Below the pieces are notes generated by a model. That model saw only the letters and a list, made by a program, of their open reading frames with translations, had not been told where the DNA came from and searched no databases. Positions 3,342 to 5,810 of a stretch of DNA of 5,810 nt are shown piece by piece. This DNA is from Clostridiaceae bacterium (GTDB lineage Bacteria; Bacillota_A; Clostridia; Acetivibrionales; Acetivibrionaceae): NCBI GenBank assembly GCA_012513545.1, contig JAAZCB010000345.1, positions 1 to 5,810 of the forward strand. Direction: 5' to 3'. Made by a program: the position numbers and the translations under genes. Position 1 is the first letter of the stretch; each line of letters begins with the position of its first letter.

Positions 3342-5810
3342 TTAAAGAAACTTGCAACAGTGAGTTTGCTGAGTTTTTCTTTGTTGGCAACTCAGGTTAT
3401 GGCCTATGCGGGTGAAATGCTGGGGCAGACGAATTTTGATGATGGTGTAGGTCTTCCATGGCACACATGTGAGACTGTTCCGGGAAAAACCGAATTTAAG
3501 ATTACCGGTGGGAAATACATCGTTAAAATTGTTGATCCGGGAAATCCTAAACAGAGATGGGATTGTCAGCTTCGTCACAGAGGTCTTAAATTGGAGCAGA
3601 ACCATAAATATACAGTAACATTTACTGTTAAGGCTGACAAGAACTGCAAGATCTATTGTCAAATAGGTGATCAGGGAGACCCTTACTATCAGGATTGGAA
3701 CCTTAATAACAGGTCATTCACACCACAATCGCTGACAGCCGGACAAGCAAAGACCTTTACAGAGACATTTACCGCAACCCGTACAAAAGACGTTATAGAA
3801 ATGGCTTTTCATATTGGTGGAGAGGATGTACCGGCAGGAACTACATTCGAGTTTGATGATATTTCATTAACTGATCCTCAATTTGATCCTACTCCTATAC
3901 CGCCAACACCAACACCAAGACCTGTGCGTGTTAACCAGTTGGGTTACTTCCCTGGTTCGGCAAAGATAGCTACATATGTCGGAAGCTCATCACAGAGCTG
4001 GCAGTTGAAGACTGAGTCCGGAACCACTGTTCTTCAAGGAACAACCAAGGCTTTCGGTAAGGATAAGGATTCCGGAGATACTGTACAGTTGATTGATTTC
4101 TCATCTTATACCGGAACAGGTACAGGATTCTATATCCAGGTTGGAAACGGAAAGAGTTTCCCTTTTGATATTGGTACTGATATGTACAGTCAATTGAGAT
4201 ATGATTCATTCAAGTATTTTTACATGGCAAGAAGCGGTGTTCCAATAGAAATGCCTTACTGTGTAAAAGATGACTGGGCTCGTCCGGCAGGACATGTAAC
4301 GGATGTTGCTCCATGTGAGAATCCTCTTCCTGAAGGATGGGATCCTTACAATTCCAGCCATACCATCGATATGTCAGGCGGATGGTATGATGCAGGTGAC
4401 CATGGTAAATATGTTGTTAACGCAGGTATAACCATGTGGACACTGCAGAATTTATATGAACGTGCTAAAAAGTATGGAACAGAAGCTCCATACGGTGACA
4501 ACAAACTTAATATTCCTGAAAAAAACAATAATATTCCTGATTTACTTGACGAAACACGTTTCCATATGGAATGTATGCTTAAGATGCAGGTTCCTGATGG
4601 GTATCCAAGAGCTGGTATGGTACACCATAAAGGTCATGATGAATCTTGGACCGGTCTTGCAGTAAGACCTGACCAGGATACTAAGGATCGTATAATGAAG
4701 CCACCGACGACTGCTGCTACCTTGAACTTTGTTGCAGTAGCTGCACAATCATACCGTTTGTGGAAAAGTATTGACTCGTCTTTTGCAAACAAGTGTCTCA
4801 GTCAGGCAGAAATTGCATGGCAGGCAGCACTTGACAATCCTGCGATCTATGCACCTTTCGATGACGCGATGGGTGGTGGACCATACGGTGATGACTATGT
4901 AATAGATGATTTTTACTGGGCAGCTTGTGAAATGCTTGCAGCTACTAATGATTCCAAGTACTATGATTACATAAAATCAAATGAATATTTCCTCAAAGTA
5001 CCAACCAATATGGATCGTGGTGAAGAAGAAAACACTACATCGAGCTTTAACTGGGGAAACACACACTCAATGGGAACATTGACACTTGCTTTATTAGAAC
5101 CAAGCAAGCTGTCATCTTCTGAAATAAAAACAGCTAAGGACAATATTGCTAAAGCTTCCGAATTCTACATCGGTCTTGAAAGTGAACAGGGATACGGTAT
5201 ACCTTTAAGACAGTGTACAGTAGTTGGAGGAGAAATAGTTGGTTATCCTTGGGGTTCAAACTCCTTTGTAATGAATAATGCAATAATCATGGCATATGCT
5301 TATGACTATACTAAAGATGTTAAACACTTTAACGGTGCAGTTTCGGCTATGGACTACCTGTTTGGACGTAACCCGCTTGATTTTGTTTACGTGACCGGAT
5401 ACGGAGAAAATCCTGCTAAATATCCTCACCACCGTTTCTTTGCTAACCAAGTGGATCCTTCATTCCCACTTGCACCTCCGGGAATCGCAGTTGGTGGACC
5501 TAACTCAGGTCTCCAGGATCCATGGGTTAAAGGCTCAGGATGGAATCCGGGTGATATGCCTCCGCAAAGATGCTATATGGATCATATTGAATCCTGGTCA
5601 ACAAATGAATGTACAGTTAACTGGAATGCACCTATAGCATGGTTGGCTAGCTATATGACAGAAGTTGGTCCGAATGTTGGTAGTGGTACAACACCAGTTA
5701 CAGATCCAGTTGGAGGACTTCTTGGTGACCTTAATCTTGATGGAAAAGTTAACTCAACTGACTATGCATTATTAAGAAGAGTTATTCTTGAAATGACTAC
5801 CATTTCAGGC
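3339..5810 (+). CDS. Cellulosomal GH9 cellulase: CBM4-like, Ig-like, GH9, type I dockerin (3' incomplete)
   Basis: 824 codons are open to the right edge with no stop. Residues 1-24 form a signal peptide (K3-K4, hydrophobic core 5-20, likely cut after AYA at 22-24), so the enzyme is secreted. Residues 25-180 resemble the CBM4 module of CbhA/CelK-type enzymes, with PWHTCE at 40-45 and RHRGL at 79-83. A Pro/Thr linker spans about 183-195, and an Ig-like module about 196-279 starts VRVNQLGY. The GH9 catalytic domain (about 284-774) has GGWYDAGDHGKY at 347-358 with catalytic D351 and D354, the HHR segment at 697-699, and STNE at 754-757 with proton donor E757, followed by NWNAPIAW. A short Gly/Thr/Pro linker leads to dockerin repeat one: D797, N799, D801 and D808 are the calcium ligands, and S806-T807 is the cohesin recognition pair. 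The second repeat lies beyond the window. The inverting enzyme cleaves beta-1,4-glucan on the cellulosome. Architecture suggests cellobiohydrolase or processive endoglucanase activity, but the exact specificity is inferred. Confidence 0.93.
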   Translation, partial: MLKKLATVSLLSFSLLATQVMAYAGEMLGQTNFDDGVGLPWHTCETVPGKTEFKITGGKYIVKIVDPGNPKQRWDCQLRHRGLKLEQNHKYTVTFTVKADKNCKIYCQIGDQGDPYYQDWNLNNRSFTPQSLTAGQAKTFTETFTATRTKDVIEMAFHIGGEDVPAGTTFEFDDISLTDPQFDPTPIPPTPTPRPVRVNQLGYFPGSAKIATYVGSSSQSWQLKTESGTTVLQGTTKAFGKDKDSGDTVQLIDFSSYTGTGTGFYIQVGNGKSFPFDIGTDMYSQLRYDSFKYFYMARSGVPIEMPYCVKDDWARPAGHVTDVAPCENPLPEGWDPYNSSHTIDMSGGWYDAGDHGKYVVNAGITMWTLQNLYERAKKYGTEAPYGDNKLNIPEKNNNIPDLLDETRFHMECMLKMQVPDGYPRAGMVHHKGHDESWTGLAVRPDQDTKDRIMKPPTTAATLNFVAVAAQSYRLWKSIDSSFANKCLSQAEIAWQAALDNPAIYAPFDDAMGGGPYGDDYVIDDFYWAACEMLAATNDSKYYDYIKSNEYFLKVPTNMDRGEEENTTSSFNWGNTHSMGTLTLALLEPSKLSSSEIKTAKDNIAKASEFYIGLESEQGYGIPLRQCTVVGGEIVGYPWGSNSFVMNNAIIMAYAYDYTKDVKHFNGAVSAMDYLFGRNPLDFVYVTGYGENPAKYPHHRFFANQVDPSFPLAPPGIAVGGPNSGLQDPWVKGSGWNPGDMPPQRCYMDHIESWSTNECTVNWNAPIAWLASYMTEVGPNVGSGTTPVTDPVGGLLGDLNLDGKVNSTDYALLRRVILEMTTISG

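Noticed and set aside
2229..3662. Minus-strand open frames across the glycosyltransferase and the start of the cellulase gene (2229-2681, 2815-3129, 3205-3390, 3342-3662)
   Set aside because: They lie opposite conserved coding sequence or run through promoter DNA, and none encodes a recognisable protein.
3970..5637. Short frames inside the cellulase gene on both strands (for example 4456-4665 +, 5440-5637 +, 4346-4528 -, 5256-5450 -)
   Set aside because: They overlap the GH9 catalytic domain, whose frame is continuous and carries all catalytic motifs.
1..5810. CRISPR array, insertion sequence or prophage genes
   Set aside because: No regularly spaced repeats, transposase or integrase motifs, or phage structural genes are visible; the only repeats are hairpins in the intergenic gaps.

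Overview
The window looks like AT-rich chromosomal DNA from a cellulosome-producing, Gram-positive, Clostridia-type bacterium, most plausibly of the Acetivibrio (Clostridium) thermocellum / Ruminiclostridium group. The evidence is strong purine-rich ribosome binding sites, AT-rich intergenic DNA, and a secreted multi-domain family 9 glycoside hydrolase that ends in a type I dockerin. The dockerin's first calcium loop carries the Ser-Thr recognition pair seen in the thermocellum group. I cannot name the species.

Layout, all on the + strand. Positions 1-133 hold a promoter with an extended -10 box. Positions 134-1510 encode a PIN-PhoH protein (YlaK/PhoH2 type) starting at TTG. Positions 1511-2006 are a gap of about 500 bases with no credible protein gene but much RNA-like structure: a candidate structured RNA at 1530-1667, an isolated 20-pair hairpin at 1752-1798, then the promoter and a leader hairpin for the next gene. 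Positions 2007-3230 encode a GT-B fold glycosyltransferase related to glycogen/starch synthases. Positions 3231-3338 are a short control region. From 3339 to the right edge runs an incomplete cellulase gene: signal peptide, CBM4-like module, Pro/Thr linker, Ig-like module, GH9 catalytic domain, short linker, and the first half of a dockerin.

The three proteins do not form an obvious pathway. Each seems to have its own promoter and leader: RNA metabolism for PIN-PhoH, intracellular or envelope glycan synthesis for the glycosyltransferase, and extracellular cellulose breakdown for the GH9 enzyme.

The part least explained by known gene families is 1511-1800. A distant closing stem, a 17-pair hairpin and a smaller hairpin can be drawn there, and every non-Watson-Crick pair in the main stems is a G-U pair only if the + strand is transcribed. 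It lies directly downstream of a predicted RNase/RNA-helicase gene. This is the best candidate for something undescribed, although it may belong to a known RNA family that I could not test.
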